Positions 1 to 5,642 of a stretch of 9,066 nucleotides of DNA are shown piece after piece. Each line of letters begins with the position of its first letter. Within the stretch, counting starts at the first letter, position 1. The stretch comes from Fimenecus sp963590415 (GTDB lineage: Bacteria > Bacillota > Clostridia > Oscillospirales > Acutalibacteraceae), in the NCBI GenBank assembly GCA_963590415.1, contig CAVAPB010000033.1, positions 1 through 9,066 of the forward strand, given 5' to 3'. The position numbers and the translations under genes were made by a program. Under the pieces are notes generated by a model that searched no databases, was not told the DNA's origin, and saw only the letters and a program-made list of their open reading frames with translations.

Positions 1-9
1 TCCGTTTCT

Positions 10-38
10 ATTTTATATTCCCCCTTTCTTCTTGTCAA
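10..38 (-). promoter_or_regulatory. sigma-A-type promoter reading out of the window to the left
   Basis: On the minus strand there is a perfect -35 TTGACA (33-38), a 17-nt spacer and a -10 TAAAAT (10-15). The start point would fall near base 3, so the gene it serves lies beyond the left edge. The -35 overlaps a short dyad (GTCAA, 4 nt, TTGAC). It shows that the next gene on the minus strand is transcribed separately from the topoisomerase gene. Confidence 0.6.
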
Positions 39-84
39 CTTTTTGACCAAGTCCCACTTCTCGGATAATTGCATATTTACTGAC

Positions 85-103
85 GGACAACCCTTGCGGG
101 TGT
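85..103. repeat. degenerate GGACAGCC-type hairpin repeat
   Basis: The core reads GGACAACCCTTGCGGGTGT, which resembles the GGACAGCC-CTTGC-GGCTGTCC hairpin found intact at 2374-2400 and 4643-4669. Only the ACCC/GGGT part still pairs. I read it as a decayed copy of the same family; the similarity is short, so this is tentative. Confidence 0.35.
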
Positions 104-120
104 ATGTGGGTTTGGTTTTT

Positions 121-171
121 ACAATCCCTCCGCCTCACATTCGTTCGGCACCTCCCTTTACAAGGGAGCCT
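121..171 (-). repeat. lone arm of the CTCCCT/AGGGAG palindromic repeat family
   Basis: Read on the minus strand this is the same arm as at 2626-2676, 2941-2991 and 4753-4803: an outer hairpin (CTCCCTTGTAAAGGGAG), a GCCGAACGAATG interior and an inner end GAGGGATTGT. It starts 43 nt after the stop codon of the topoisomerase gene, and no other terminator is visible there, so its hairpin might help end that transcript. It lacks a U-tract, so this role is speculative. No partner arm is seen to the left within the window. Confidence 0.8.
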
Positions 172-214
172 GCATTTGTGAATAATTTTCAATCCGTGAA
201 AACACACTCTGTAT

Positions 215-2200
215 TTACGACAAATCCGTCAAATCAATGTACTGATAGCCGTTCTCGGCGATATAGTCTTTTCTGCCCTGGAGATTGTCGCCCAAAAGCA
301 AATCGAACTTGTCCGCAACCGCTTCGGGGTTGTAGTCGGGTTCAACCTTGATAAGGCGGCGTGTTTTCGGGTTCATCGTGGTAAGCCACATCATTTCGGG
401 CTCGTTCTCACCGAGTCCCTTTGAACGCTGAACGGTATATTTTTTGTCGCCTATTTCCTCAAGCACCTGCGCTTTTTCCTTTTCGGTATAGCAGAAATAG
501 GTGTCGTCCTTACAGTTTATCTCGTAAAGCGGAGACTCCGCAATGAACACCTTGCCCTCCTTGATAAGCGTGGGCATAAGGCGGTAAATCATCGTGAGAA
601 TAAGCGTTCTTATCTGGAAGCCGTCGACATCGGCGTCGGTACAGATTATGACCTTGCTCCAACGCAGGTTGTCCATATTGAAAAGCGAAAGGTTCTTGTT
701 AGCCTTTGAGCTTACCTCGACTCCGCAGCCGAGCACCTTAATCAAATCGGTTATGATTTCCGACTTAAAAATCTTCGGATATTCGGCTTTTAAGCAGTTA
801 AGAATTTTGCCTCTTACCGGCATAACCGCCTGAAACGCCGAGTCCCTCGCCTGCTTGCAGGCACCGAGAGCCGAGTCGCCCTCCACTATAAAAATTTCCC
901 TTTCGTTTACATCCTTTGAGCGGCAATCGACGAACTTTTCAATCCTGTCGGTCATACTGTTGCTCGATTGCAGGGTTTTCTTAATGTTTAGCCTTGTGCT
1001 CTCCGCCCTTATCCTTGAGCGCATATTTATGAGCACCTGCTCGGCGATTTTGTCCGCTTCGATTTTGTTCTCTATGAAATACACTTCGAGGCTGTGCTTT
1101 AAGAAATCGGTCATAGCCTCCTGAATAAACTTGTTTGTAATCGCTTTTTTGGTCTGATTCTCGTATGAGGTCTGAGTTGAGAACGACGAAATCACGATAA
1201 CAAGGCAATCGTCAACATCCTGAAATGTGATTTTCGAGTCCGTTTTGAGATACTTGCTGTTTGCCTTGAGATAAGAGTCAATCTGCGAAACAAAGGCACT
1301 TTTAACCGCCTTTTCCGGCGCACCGCCGTGTTCAAGGAAGCTTGAGTTATGATAATATTCCTTGAGCTGAACCTTGTTTGAGAAGCAAAGAGACACATTC
1401 ATTTTGACCTTGTATTCGGGCATATCGGCTCTGTCCTTACCCTTGCGCTCTGCCTGCCAAAACTGAACGGAGGAAAACGCATTGTCGCCGACAATTTCCT
1501 TTACATAGTCGGTAATTCCGTTTTCGTATGAATACTCATACTTTTCAAAGGCGTTTGTGCCGACCTGCTCTTTAAGTATAAACTTTACGCCCTCGTTGAC
1601 TACCGACTGACGCTTTATTGTCTCCTGATAATATTCAAGCGGAATGTCAATGTCCGTAAACACCTTCAAATCGGGCTTCCAACGGATGCGTGTGCCCGTG
1701 TCTCTCTTGCTGTACGGCTCTTTTTGAAGCTCGCCCACAGGCTCGCCGTGAGCAAAGCTCATCTTATAACAGAAGCCGTTTTTATGGATTTCCGCTTCCA
1801 TATATTCCGACGCATACTGCGTAGCGCAAAGACCCAAGCCGTTAAGACCCAGGGAATACTCGTATGTTCCGCCGTTATTCGTGTTGTATTTACTTCCCGC
1901 GTACATTTCACAGAAGAGAAGCTCCCAGTTATATCTTCCCTCTTTCTCGTTGTAGTCCATCGGCATACCTCTGCCGTGGTCGAGAACCTCAATAGAGCCG
2001 TCAAGGAACTTGGTAACGGTAATTTCCGTACCGTAGCCCTCCCTCGCCTCGTCTATGGAGTTGGAAAGTATCTCAAACACTGCGTGCTCACAGCCCTCGA
2101 TTCCGTCCGAACCGAAAATAACCGCAGGTCTCAAACGAACCCTGTCGGCGCCTTTTAACTGTGAAATACTCTCTTCGGTATATTCCGCTTTTTTCGCCAT
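215..2200 (-). CDS. divergent type II DNA topoisomerase B subunit (GyrB/ParE-like)
   Basis: This 661-aa protein is the ATPase/TOPRIM subunit of a type II topoisomerase, which passes one DNA duplex through another with an A subunit. The GHKL ATPase motifs are in order: E43/N47 in FEILSNSIDEA, DHGRGMP (74-80), the glycine loop GLNGLGL (118-124) and the QTK loop (349-351). The TOPRIM domain has EGDSA (440-444) and DADVDG (522-527), so the metal-binding acidic residues are present; SKGLGE (593-598) and a C-terminal tail follow. Length is normal for GyrB/ParE. Several usually invariant positions differ: EGDSALGACKQARDS replaces the usual EGDSAGGSAKQGRDR, and QRSKGLGENE replaces QRYKGLGEMN. This suggests a divergent paralog rather than the housekeeping GyrB. 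The ATG is preceded by AAGGATGG with suitable spacing. The A subunit is not in the window; it may lie to the left. The family is certain; the assignment to gyrase or topoisomerase IV is open. Confidence 0.9.
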   Translation of the reverse strand: MAKKAEYTEESISQLKGADRVRLRPAVIFGSDGIEGCEHAVFEILSNSIDEAREGYGTEITVTKFLDGSIEVLDHGRGMPMDYNEKEGRYNWELLFCEMYAGSKYNTNNGGTYEYSLGLNGLGLCATQYASEYMEAEIHKNGFCYKMSFAHGEPVGELQKEPYSKRDTGTRIRWKPDLKVFTDIDIPLEYYQETIKRQSVVNEGVKFILKEQVGTNAFEKYEYSYENGITDYVKEIVGDNAFSSVQFWQAERKGKDRADMPEYKVKMNVSLCFSNKVQLKEYYHNSSFLEHGGAPEKAVKSAFVSQIDSYLKANSKYLKTDSKITFQDVDDCLVIVISSFSTQTSYENQTKKAITNKFIQEAMTDFLKHSLEVYFIENKIEADKIAEQVLINMRSRIRAESTRLNIKKTLQSSNSMTDRIEKFVDCRSKDVNEREIFIVEGDSALGACKQARDSAFQAVMPVRGKILNCLKAEYPKIFKSEIITDLIKVLGCGVEVSSKANKNLSLFNMDNLRWSKVIICTDADVDGFQIRTLILTMIYRLMPTLIKEGKVFIAESPLYEINCKDDTYFCYTEKEKAQVLEEIGDKKYTVQRSKGLGENEPEMMWLTTMNPKTRRLIKVEPDYNPEAVADKFDLLLGDNLQGRKDYIAENGYQYIDLTDLS

Positions 2201-2285
2201 CTTATTCCATCCTTAAACACAAATTAAATCAGACCCCGCCGCCTTAGAGGCACGGGACATCTGCACCGAATTATAAACCTCATAT

Positions 2286-2315
2286 ATTTTACACTGTATA
2301 TTGGGGTTTAGTCAA
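2286..2315 (-). promoter_or_regulatory. promoter of the topoisomerase B gene
   Basis: On the minus strand a -35 TTGACT (2310-2315) is followed by 18 nt and a -10 TAAAAT (2286-2291). Transcription would begin near 2279, leaving a leader of about 79 nt. That leader (about 2235-2262) can form a GC-rich hairpin, CCCGTGCC pairing with GGCGGCGGG across TCTAA with one bulge. No U-tract follows it, so it is not a plain terminator. Confidence 0.6.
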
Positions 2316-2373
2316 GTTTTATTGTATATGTTGAGTAGCATTTGCGGATTATCGGATTATAATTTATATCATA

Positions 2374-2400
2374 CCGTAGGGACAGCCCTTGCGGCTGTCC
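2374..2400. repeat. CGTAGGGACAG-type palindromic repeat, single arm
   Basis: The sequence runs CCGTAG into a perfect hairpin, GGACAGCC-CTTGC-GGCTGTCC. The same arm is at 4643-4669 as the left half of a complete two-arm element. Here no good right arm is found; a weak candidate is the ACAGTGAACTGT palindrome just downstream at about 2424-2434. Confidence 0.75.
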
Positions 2401-2432
2401 AAAATCCGTAAAAGTCAGTAGGACAGTGAACT

Positions 2433-2459
2433 GTAGGGCGGGGGCTTGCTCCCGCCGTT
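2433..2459 (+). repeat. left arm of 27-bp exact inverted repeat (GGCGGGGGC hairpin)
   Basis: The arm begins GTAGGGCGGG and contains a hairpin GGCGGGGGC-TT-GCTCCCGCC (2437-2456, one G:T pair). Its exact reverse complement is at 2788-2814. By analogy with the complete element at 4643-4719, the two copies look like the outer ends of one element, now split apart by other repeats. Confidence 0.8.
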
Positions 2460-2508
2460 AGGTTGTAGTTGATTTATAATAATTTACGGTTAATCCGAAA
2501 TTATAATC

Positions 2509-2622
2509 AACGCACAACCCGTAGGGGCGACCTGCGGTCGCCCGTCAATTTCAGCAGGAATTAAAAGCGGGCGAACACAGTTCGCCCCTACGCTATATGA
2601 TATGATTTTCAATTTGTGCGTT
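2509..2622. repeat. cloverleaf palindromic element (copy A)
   Basis: A MITE-like element with three layers of symmetry. The outermost pair is AACGCACAA (2509-2517) with TTGTGCGTT (2614-2622). The next is CGTAGGGGCGA (2520-2530) with TCGCCCCTACG (2582-2592). Inside are two perfect 8-bp hairpins, GGGCGACC-TGC-GGTCGCCC and GGGCGAAC-ACA-GTTCGCCC. It encodes nothing. A second copy is at 2825-2937. Confidence 0.85.
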
Positions 2623-2676
2623 CAGCCTCCCTTGTGTAAAGGGAGGTGCCGAACGAATGTGAGGCGGAGGGATTGT
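2510..2676 (+). repeat. 167-bp direct duplication, copy 1
   Basis: The unit comprises the cloverleaf element plus the adjacent left arm of the CTCCCT family. It matches 2825-2991 over 167 bp with four substitutions by my count (one in GTC/GCC, three clustered near 2555-2557) and no indel. The copy ends exactly at the inner boundary GGATTGT of the arm. Confidence 0.88.
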
Positions 2677-2758
2677 AGTGCTGATTTTATATAATTTGTA
2701 AAAATCCCTCAGTCATTTTTTTGTTTCCAAAAAAACGACAGCTCCCTCGTCAGGGAGC
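2626..2758. repeat. complete two-arm CTCCCT/AGGGAG palindromic element
   Basis: The left arm (2626-2676) has hairpin CCTCCCTT-GTGTA-AAGGGAGG and ends GGAGGGATTGT. A 24-nt AT-rich spacer follows. The inverted right arm (2703-2758) begins AATCCCTC and ends in hairpin GCTCCCT-CGTC-AGGGAGC (2741-2758). The interiors of the two arms differ: the left has GCCGAACGAATG, the right a second hairpin made of GTCATTTTTTTG and CAAAAAAACGAC. It shows the same layout as 8935-9059. Confidence 0.75.
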
Positions 2759-2787
2759 GGAACTTCTCGGATAATTTGATAAACAAC

Positions 2788-2814
2788 AACGGCGGGAGCA
2801 AGCCCCCGCCCTAC
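2788..2814 (-). repeat. right arm of 27-bp exact inverted repeat
   Basis: Exact reverse complement of 2433-2459, ending in CCGCCCTAC. Together the arms bracket 382 bp that contain copy A of the cloverleaf element and a complete CTCCCT element. Confidence 0.8.
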
Positions 2815-2824
2815 CGAAACGGCG

Positions 2825-2991
2825 ACGCACAACCCGTAGGGGCGACCTGCGGTCGCCCGCCAATTTCAGCGCAAATTAAAAGCGGGCGAACACAGTTCGC
2901 CCCTACGCTATATGATATGATTTTCAATTTGTGCGTTCAGCCTCCCTTGTGTAAAGGGAGGTGCCGAACGAATGTGAGGCGGAGGGATTGT
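2825..2991 (+). repeat. 167-bp direct duplication, copy 2 (cloverleaf element B plus lone arm)
   Basis: Near-identical to 2510-2676. It contains the second cloverleaf element (about 2825-2937) with intact outer and inner inverted repeats, then a CTCCCT-family left arm (2941-2991). Unlike copy 1, no right arm follows; unrelated sequence with a terminator-like hairpin begins directly after GGATTGT. Confidence 0.88.
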
Positions 2992-2996
2992 GAAAG

Positions 2997-3029
2997 TGCC
3001 GTAAGCATTGAACTTACGGCATTTTTTAT
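2997..3029 (+). terminator. orphan rho-independent terminator-like hairpin
   Basis: A perfect 9-bp stem, TGCCGTAAG (2997-3005) with CTTACGGCA (3013-3021), has a 7-nt loop and is followed by a run of six T. It has terminator form for plus-strand transcription, yet no plus-strand gene lies upstream. It sits just ahead of the lysozyme promoter and may insulate it. Confidence 0.65.
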
Positions 3030-3057
3030 TGCAATAAGCGCCTGCTTGTGGTATAAT
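3029..3057 (+). promoter_or_regulatory. promoter of the GH25 lysozyme gene
   Basis: A -35 TTGCAA (3029-3034), a 17-nt spacer and a consensus -10 TATAAT (3052-3057) preceded by TG at the extended -10 position. The leader is short, with GGAG (3067-3070) 8 nt before the ATG. Confidence 0.75.
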
Positions 3058-3078
3058 TTCAGCGTCGGAGTGTGAAAA

Positions 3079-4608
3079 ATGAAAGATATTAACAGGCAAC
3101 CCTTATTAAAATTGAAAGAAAAGCTCAAAAACGGCGATTTTGAACGCATTTTACATAACGGAAAAGCAAGAACAGCGTGTTCCTGCACGCTTTTTGCGCT
3201 GACCTTTGCGGCGGTGCTTTTTGCGACCTCGTTTTTGCCTCATATAGCGGCTTCTCCCGTTTCCGAGGGGCTGCCCGAGGAATATGAAAGGGTAACCGAG
3301 ACTCAAACGCAAGAGCTTATACAGCCGGAAACAACGCAGGAAGCCTCTGCGGAAGCCCCGACCGAGGAAGTAACGCTCGATAAGTCGCAGTTTAAGCGGG
3401 ACAAAACCGTCAAGGCGGCGGTTGCCACAGGTAACGACAAGGTTGATGAGGACTCGGGTGCAAGCAAGGTTGCCGACTCCTCCACAAGCGGAAATAAGTC
3501 CGATATAATCATTTCGACAAATTCAATCGGGAGCACGCAGACGGAGAGGTCCTCGCTGAGCGACCTTACCTATGCCGTATCGGGCGGACTTCAGGGACCC
3601 GTAAAGATAAATAACGACATATTCCTGTTCGGAAGCTCGTCCGAGCTTGTAAAGGGACACGCCTCAATCGGGGGACTCCGATATTATTTCAACGATTACG
3701 GAGCGAAGGCTTCAAGAACGGGCATAGATGTTTCCAAGCATCAGGGGACAATAGACTGGGCGCAGGTCAAGGCGGCAGGCATTGACTATGCGATAATAAG
3801 AATAGCCTACAGAGGCTACGGCAGTGCGGGAAAGATGCTCATAGACCCTCAGTTTGAAGCCAATATCAAGGGCGCACAGGCAAACGGAATAGATGTCGGC
3901 GTGTATTTTTTCAGCCAAGCGGTAAATGTTGCCGAGGCAGTTGAGGAGGCAAGCCTTGTCTTAAACACCCTCAACGGAAGAAAGCTTCAGTACCCCGTCT
4001 ATTTCGATACCGAATACGCAAACGGTAACCGAAGCGGCAGAGCCGATAAAATTTCCAAGCAGACCCGAACCGACTGCGCCGTAGCCTTTTGTGAAACGGT
4101 TAAAAGCTCGGGTTATAAGGCGGGAATATATGCGAGCAAATCATTTTATGACGATGAACTCAGCTTTTCCCGTATCTCGGGCTATAATATCTGGGTGGCG
4201 CACTATACATCGTCCGTTACGGATTTTTCCCATCCGTACAAAATGTGGCAGTATTCGGAAAAAGGCAAAATTAACGGGATTAAAAACAAGGTCGACCTCA
4301 ATATTTCGTTTTACGATTATACGAAGGGAACAAATATGAATTCGGCAGGCTCGGATGTCGTGTTTGTATCGGACAGCCTTGAGCTTACAAAATATACGGG
4401 TGCAGAGGCTCTTGTAAACGCCTATTCTCAAAATCCGACCGACGGTAATTACAATTCCGCTTCTTCGGCTGTGAATTCGCTGTCCGACCAAAGGGTCGTT
4501 TCGGCACTCAATAAAAAGCTTGAGAGTATAAAGGAAAAGGCGGAAAGCACAACCGTCAAGGAAACAACCGAGCCGACTACAGCGCCCTTACAGGCAAATG
4601 AAGAATGA
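3079..4608 (+). CDS. membrane-anchored or secreted GH25 lysozyme (N-acetylmuramidase)
   Basis: A 509-aa cell-wall hydrolase of glycoside hydrolase family 25, which cleaves the MurNAc-GlcNAc bond of peptidoglycan outside the cell. Residues 1-31 are basic and cytoplasmic. A hydrophobic segment (about 35-58) acts as an uncleaved anchor or a signal peptide. Residues 60-170 form a low-complexity acidic, Ser/Thr-rich linker. Residues 172-209 contain GLRYYFNDYGAKA, resembling one choline-binding-type wall repeat. The GH25 domain spans about 214-414: GIDVSKHQG (D217), YPVYFDTEY (D310 and E312, the usual acidic catalytic pair) and MWQYS (388-392) near its end. A Ser/Thr/Glu-rich tail follows. Promoter and ribosome binding site support the ATG at 3079. 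No terminator is obvious downstream; the repeat hairpins from 4643 are the nearest candidates. The family call is firm; a role in the organism's own wall turnover is inferred, as no phage genes are nearby. Confidence 0.93.
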   Translation: MKDINRQPLLKLKEKLKNGDFERILHNGKARTACSCTLFALTFAAVLFATSFLPHIAASPVSEGLPEEYERVTETQTQELIQPETTQEASAEAPTEEVTLDKSQFKRDKTVKAAVATGNDKVDEDSGASKVADSSTSGNKSDIIISTNSIGSTQTERSSLSDLTYAVSGGLQGPVKINNDIFLFGSSSELVKGHASIGGLRYYFNDYGAKASRTGIDVSKHQGTIDWAQVKAAGIDYAIIRIAYRGYGSAGKMLIDPQFEANIKGAQANGIDVGVYFFSQAVNVAEAVEEASLVLNTLNGRKLQYPVYFDTEYANGNRSGRADKISKQTRTDCAVAFCETVKSSGYKAGIYASKSFYDDELSFSRISGYNIWVAHYTSSVTDFSHPYKMWQYSEKGKINGIKNKVDLNISFYDYTKGTNMNSAGSDVVFVSDSLELTKYTGAEALVNAYSQNPTDGNYNSASSAVNSLSDQRVVSALNKKLESIKEKAESTTVKETTEPTTAPLQANEE

Positions 4609-4642
4609 ATAGCGCAAAATGCTGAATGAAAATTATAACAAC

Positions 4643-4719
4643 CCGTAGGGACAGCCCTTGCGGCTGTCCGAGGTGGGATATATAACAAATTAGGACAGGG
4701 GCGAGCCCTGTCCATACGG
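4643..4719. repeat. complete two-arm CCGTAGGGACAG palindromic element
   Basis: The outer inverted repeat is CCGTAGGGACAG with CTGTCCATACGG (one mismatch). Within it are two hairpins: GGACAGCC-CTTGC-GGCTGTCC on the left and GGACAGGG-GCGAG-CCCTGTCC on the right. This is the same plan as the cloverleaf elements at 2509 and 2825, with a different sequence. Single or decayed arms occur at 2374-2400, 8916-8927 and possibly 85-103. Confidence 0.82.
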
Positions 4720-4752
4720 TTTTGGCTGAATTAAAATGTTCGCAGGACTAAG

Positions 4753-4803
4753 CCTCCCTTGTGTAAAGGGAGGTGCCGAACGAATGTGAGGCGGAGGGAT
4801 TGT
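4753..4803 (+). repeat. lone left arm of the CTCCCT/AGGGAG family
   Basis: Identical in layout and nearly in sequence to 2626-2676 and 2941-2991: CCTCCCTT hairpin, GCCGAACGAATG interior, GGAGGGATTGT end. No cloverleaf element precedes it and no right arm follows. Confidence 0.85.
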
Positions 4804-4872
4804 AAATTCAATCAGCACTTCCGCCCAACCGTATATTTAACGGCAAAATACGGCAAAAAAGCCATTTTCCTC

Positions 4873-4901
4873 TTGACAAAGCTTTACAACGCTGATAAAA
4901 T
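4873..4901 (+). promoter_or_regulatory. promoter of the rplU-prp-rpmA operon
   Basis: A perfect -35 TTGACA (4873-4878), a 17-nt spacer and -10 TAAAAT (4896-4901). The start is expected near 4908, immediately at the first pairing bases of the leader RNA. Confidence 0.85.
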
Positions 4902-4907
4902 ACTATT

Positions 4908-4990
4908 TGCCGCATATTAGGGGGCAGTGTGTCCAAACGCACTACAAAGCGGTTATCCCGCCCTCAATAGCGAGACTATATTAAGGTAGG
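4908..4990 (+). ncRNA. L21 leader RNA (ribosomal protein autoregulatory element)
   Basis: A structured 5' leader directly upstream of rplU, as known for Firmicutes (Rfam L21_leader type), where it is thought to bind an operon product and adjust expression. Visible pairings are a hairpin AGTGTG-TCCAAA-CGCACT (4926-4943), CCGC (4910-4913) with GCGG (4949-4952), and GGGGGC (4920-4925) with GCCCTC (4960-4965, one G:U). The last two interleave and would form a pseudoknot. No terminator precedes the gene, so control at translation is more likely than attenuation. The family is recognised by position and by the GGGGCAGTGTG / AAAGCGGTTATCCCGCC landmarks, without a model search. Confidence 0.72.
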
Positions 4991-4997
4991 TAAAAAA

Positions 4998-5309
4998 ATG
5001 TACGCAATCATCGTAACCGGCGGTAAGCAGTACAAGGTAGAAAACGGCGACGTTATCTATATTGAAAAGCTTGACGCAGAAGACAATGCTGAAGTAACCT
5101 TCGATAAGGTTCTTGCAGTAGGTGCTGATGACGGTATCAAGGTAGGTGCTCCGTATGTAGAGGGCGCAACTGTATCAGGCAAAGCACTTAAAACAGGCAA
5201 GGGTAAGAAAATCACCGTATTTACTTACAAGTGCAAAAAGAACGAAAAACGCAAGAAAGGTCATCGTCAGCCCTATACAAAGGTTGAGATTACCGGTATC
5301 AACGCTTAA
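4998..5309 (+). CDS. rplU: 50S ribosomal protein L21
   Basis: A 103-aa protein of normal length that binds 23S rRNA in the large subunit near L20. The N-terminus MYAIIVTGGKQYKVENGDVI and the basic C-terminal segment KNEKRKKGHRQPYTKVEI are the family signature. The ATG follows AAGGTAGG (4983-4990) at 7 nt. It is the first gene of rplU-prp-rpmA, behind a consensus promoter and the L21 leader. Its stop lies 9 nt before prp. Confidence 0.98.
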   Translation: MYAIIVTGGKQYKVENGDVIYIEKLDAEDNAEVTFDKVLAVGADDGIKVGAPYVEGATVSGKALKTGKGKKITVFTYKCKKNEKRKKGHRQPYTKVEITGINA

Positions 5310-5318
5310 TTCAGTTCT

Positions 5319-5642
5319 ATGATAAGAGCAAAATTCACTTTCGGCACGGACGGCAGTGTTACAGGCTTTTCGATAAACGGTCATTCGGGCTATGCCGACG
5401 AGGGCGAGGACATAATTTGCGCAAGCGTTTCTTCCGCCGCATATATGACGGCTAACACGGTAACGGAAATTATTAAAATCACTCCCGACGCACTTTCCGA
5501 AAATGACGGCTTTATGGAGCTTTGCTTAAACGAAGCCGACGCCGAAAAAGCAAAAGACATTTTATCGGGCTTTCTGCTTCATATGACAGAGCTTGAAAAA
5601 ATGTATCCGAATTTTATAAAAATCGAAAGAGGTGCTAAATAA
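5319..5642 (+). CDS. prp: ribosomal-processing cysteine protease Prp (YsxB)
   Basis: A 107-aa cysteine protease that removes the N-terminal extension of ribosomal protein L27, an essential step in Staphylococcus aureus. The catalytic pair is visible as H22 in NGHSGYA and C34 in GEDIICASVSSA, the same positions as in the S. aureus enzyme, which supports the ATG at 5319. It lies between rplU and rpmA, the usual Firmicutes arrangement, and its target is encoded next: the L27 gene starts with the last base of the prp stop codon. There is no clear Shine-Dalgarno in the 9-nt gap after rplU, so translation is probably coupled to rplU termination. Confidence 0.96.
   Translation: MIRAKFTFGTDGSVTGFSINGHSGYADEGEDIICASVSSAAYMTANTVTEIIKITPDALSENDGFMELCLNEADAEKAKDILSGFLLHMTELEKMYPNFIKIERGAK

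Larger units (their letters stand above)
2201..3078. other. 878-bp gene-free repeat cluster between divergent genes
   Basis: No convincing gene is present. Bases 2201-2320 hold the leader and promoter of the minus-strand topoisomerase gene. Bases 2374-2991 are almost entirely palindromic repeats of four families, with one complete element apparently lying between two inverted arms of another. Bases 2997-3078 hold an orphan terminator-like hairpin and the promoter and ribosome binding site of the lysozyme gene. Short open frames here translate repeat sequence and are not genes. Confidence 0.8.
4609..4872. other. repeat-rich intergenic stretch between lysozyme and rplU operon
   Basis: No gene is seen here. 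It contains a complete CGTAGGGACAG-type element (4643-4719), a lone CTCCCT arm (4753-4803), and about 70 nt of AT-rich sequence before the rplU promoter. Confidence 0.8.

Noticed and set aside
2374..2991. CRISPR array
   Set aside because: Repeats are palindromic, of several families, in both orientations and irregularly spaced, with no unique spacers of constant length and no cas genes.
2776..3075. Short frames encoding PPLCKGRCRTNVRRRDC-like peptides, here and at 13-207 and 2908-3188
   Set aside because: The shared peptides are translations of the palindromic repeat arms in various frames, not conserved proteins.
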